Source: Patescibacteria group bacterium | Lineage (GTDB): Bacteria; Patescibacteriota; Patescibacteriia; Patescibacteriales; JAHJJO01 | NCBI GenBank assembly: GCA_018822835.1 | Contig: JAHJJO010000060.1 | Coordinates: 1 to 5,675, forward strand | Length of the DNA: 5,675 nt | Direction: 5' to 3' | Program-made: the position numbers and the translations under genes | Notes under the pieces: generated by a model | Told to the model about the DNA's origin: nothing | Databases searched by the model: none | What the model saw: only the letters and a program-made list of their open reading frames with translations | Part shown: piece after piece, positions 5,077 through 5,675 of the stretch | Layout of the letters: the number at the start of each line of letters is the position of its first letter | How positions within the stretch are numbered: position 1 is the stretch's first letter

Positions 5077-5643
5077 CTAAAACTCCACTTTTACATTCTT
5101 TCTCTCTTCTGCTTCCTCAATCTCAAAAAATTCTCTTTTCTTAAAGTTTAACATTCCTGCAATAATGCTTGTTGGAAATACTTCCTGTTTAGTATTAAAA
5201 TCGCGTACATTGCCATTATAAAACCTGCGAGACGCTTGAATTTTATTTTCTGTGTCAGATAGTTCGCGTTGTAATTCTAAAAAATTTTGATTTGCTTTTA
5301 AGTCTGGATAATTTTCAGACAGGGCAAAAATTGATTTTAATGTTGAAGACAACATATTTTCAGCAGCTGCTTGCTGTTTAGCGTCTCCACCTGATTGCGC
5401 TTGCATTGCCGCGTTGCGCGCTTGCACAACTTTTTCTAAAGTTTCTCTTTCATGGCTTGCATACCCCTTTACTGTGTTTACTAAATTTGGGATCAAATCA
5501 TAACGTCTCTTTAATTGCACATCAATGTCGCTCCATGCTTCATTAACGCGATTTTTTAAACGGATTAACCCGTTGTACATTGTAATTATTGCTAAAATTA
5601 AAATAACAATAATTCCAAGAATGATGAATAAAAATGTAGTCAT
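5077..5643 (-). CDS. lemA: LemA family membrane protein
   Basis: LemA proteins are small single-pass membrane proteins with a helical-bundle domain; their biochemical role is not settled. This 188-residue product has an N-terminal membrane segment (about 3-21), then the conserved core: YNGLIRLKNRVNEAWSDIDV, LKRRYDLIPNLVNTVKGYASHE (44-65), ALSENYPDLKANQNFLELQ (about 107-125), and ENKIQASRRFYN followed by VRDFN. The charged tail ends in VKVEF. Length and motifs are complete, so it should be functional. The ATG at 5643 sits directly before the membrane segment; no Shine-Dalgarno precedes it. lemA is often found directly beside htpX, but here htpX is on the same strand about 2.9 kb downstream, with accessory and decayed genes between them. 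Confidence 0.96.
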   Translation of the reverse strand: MTTFLFIILGIIVILILAIITMYNGLIRLKNRVNEAWSDIDVQLKRRYDLIPNLVNTVKGYASHERETLEKVVQARNAAMQAQSGGDAKQQAAAENMLSSTLKSIFALSENYPDLKANQNFLELQRELSDTENKIQASRRFYNGNVRDFNTKQEVFPTSIIAGMLNFKKREFFEIEEAEERKNVKVEF

Positions 5644-5652
5644 AAATTTTTA

Positions 5653-5663
5653 GTCTATTAGAC
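5653..5663. promoter_or_regulatory. Small palindrome upstream of lemA
   Basis: GTCTA-T-TAGAC is a perfect 5-bp inverted repeat around one base, 9 bp upstream of the lemA ATG. On the - strand it contains TAGACT (5657-5652), a poor -10 candidate whose -35 would fall outside the window. It could be an operator or simply chance. Confidence 0.2.
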
Positions 5664-5675
5664 CTGTTGCATAAT

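Overview
The window is very AT-rich (roughly 30% G+C by eye). Genes are closely packed, and start codons lack clear Shine-Dalgarno sequences. The gene mix is a cofactor-independent phosphoglycerate mutase, LemA, HtpX, a PCMT-type methyltransferase, an AAA/DUF4143 ATPase and a ParD/RelE-type toxin-antitoxin pair. Together these suggest a small-genome bacterium of the Candidate Phyla Radiation (Patescibacteria, Parcubacteria-like). This is inference; no rRNA or other phylogenetic marker is present.

Layout. On the + strand, gpmI enters from the left edge without its first ~100 residues and ends at 1243. Everything else is on the - strand. Read in transcription order from the right edge this is: lemA (5643-5077), a short decayed stretch (about 5069-4983), an AAA_14/DUF4143 ATPase broken by one frameshift (4939-3693), a pcm-like methyltransferase (3656-3033), a 233-bp palindromic mobile element (3050-2818), an intact ribbon-helix-helix antitoxin (2727-2473), its RelE/ParE-like toxin with an internal stop codon (2466-2179), and htpX (2174-1248). 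gpmI and htpX converge with only 4 bp between their stop codons. The probable gpmI terminator lies inside the htpX coding sequence.

The most interesting object is the element at 2818-3050. It has 19-bp terminal inverted repeats (18/19 matching), three nested internal hairpins, no gene, and a TAA direct repeat on both sides. It sits at the 3' end of the methyltransferase gene and supplies its last five sense codons and its stop. Removing the element and one TAA copy in silico restores the reading frame to a family-like ending, Val-Pro-Leu-Val-Ala-Glu-stop. This looks like a MITE-type insertion, caught with both its target site and the ancestral gene end still readable.

As a system, lemA and htpX (membrane-associated and commonly neighbours in bacterial genomes) appear to have been separated by about 2.9 kb of accessory DNA. 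That DNA shows several independent signs of decay: a nonsense codon in the toxin, a homopolymer frameshift in the ATPase, a gene-end remnant, and the inserted element. gpmI is ordinary glycolytic housekeeping.
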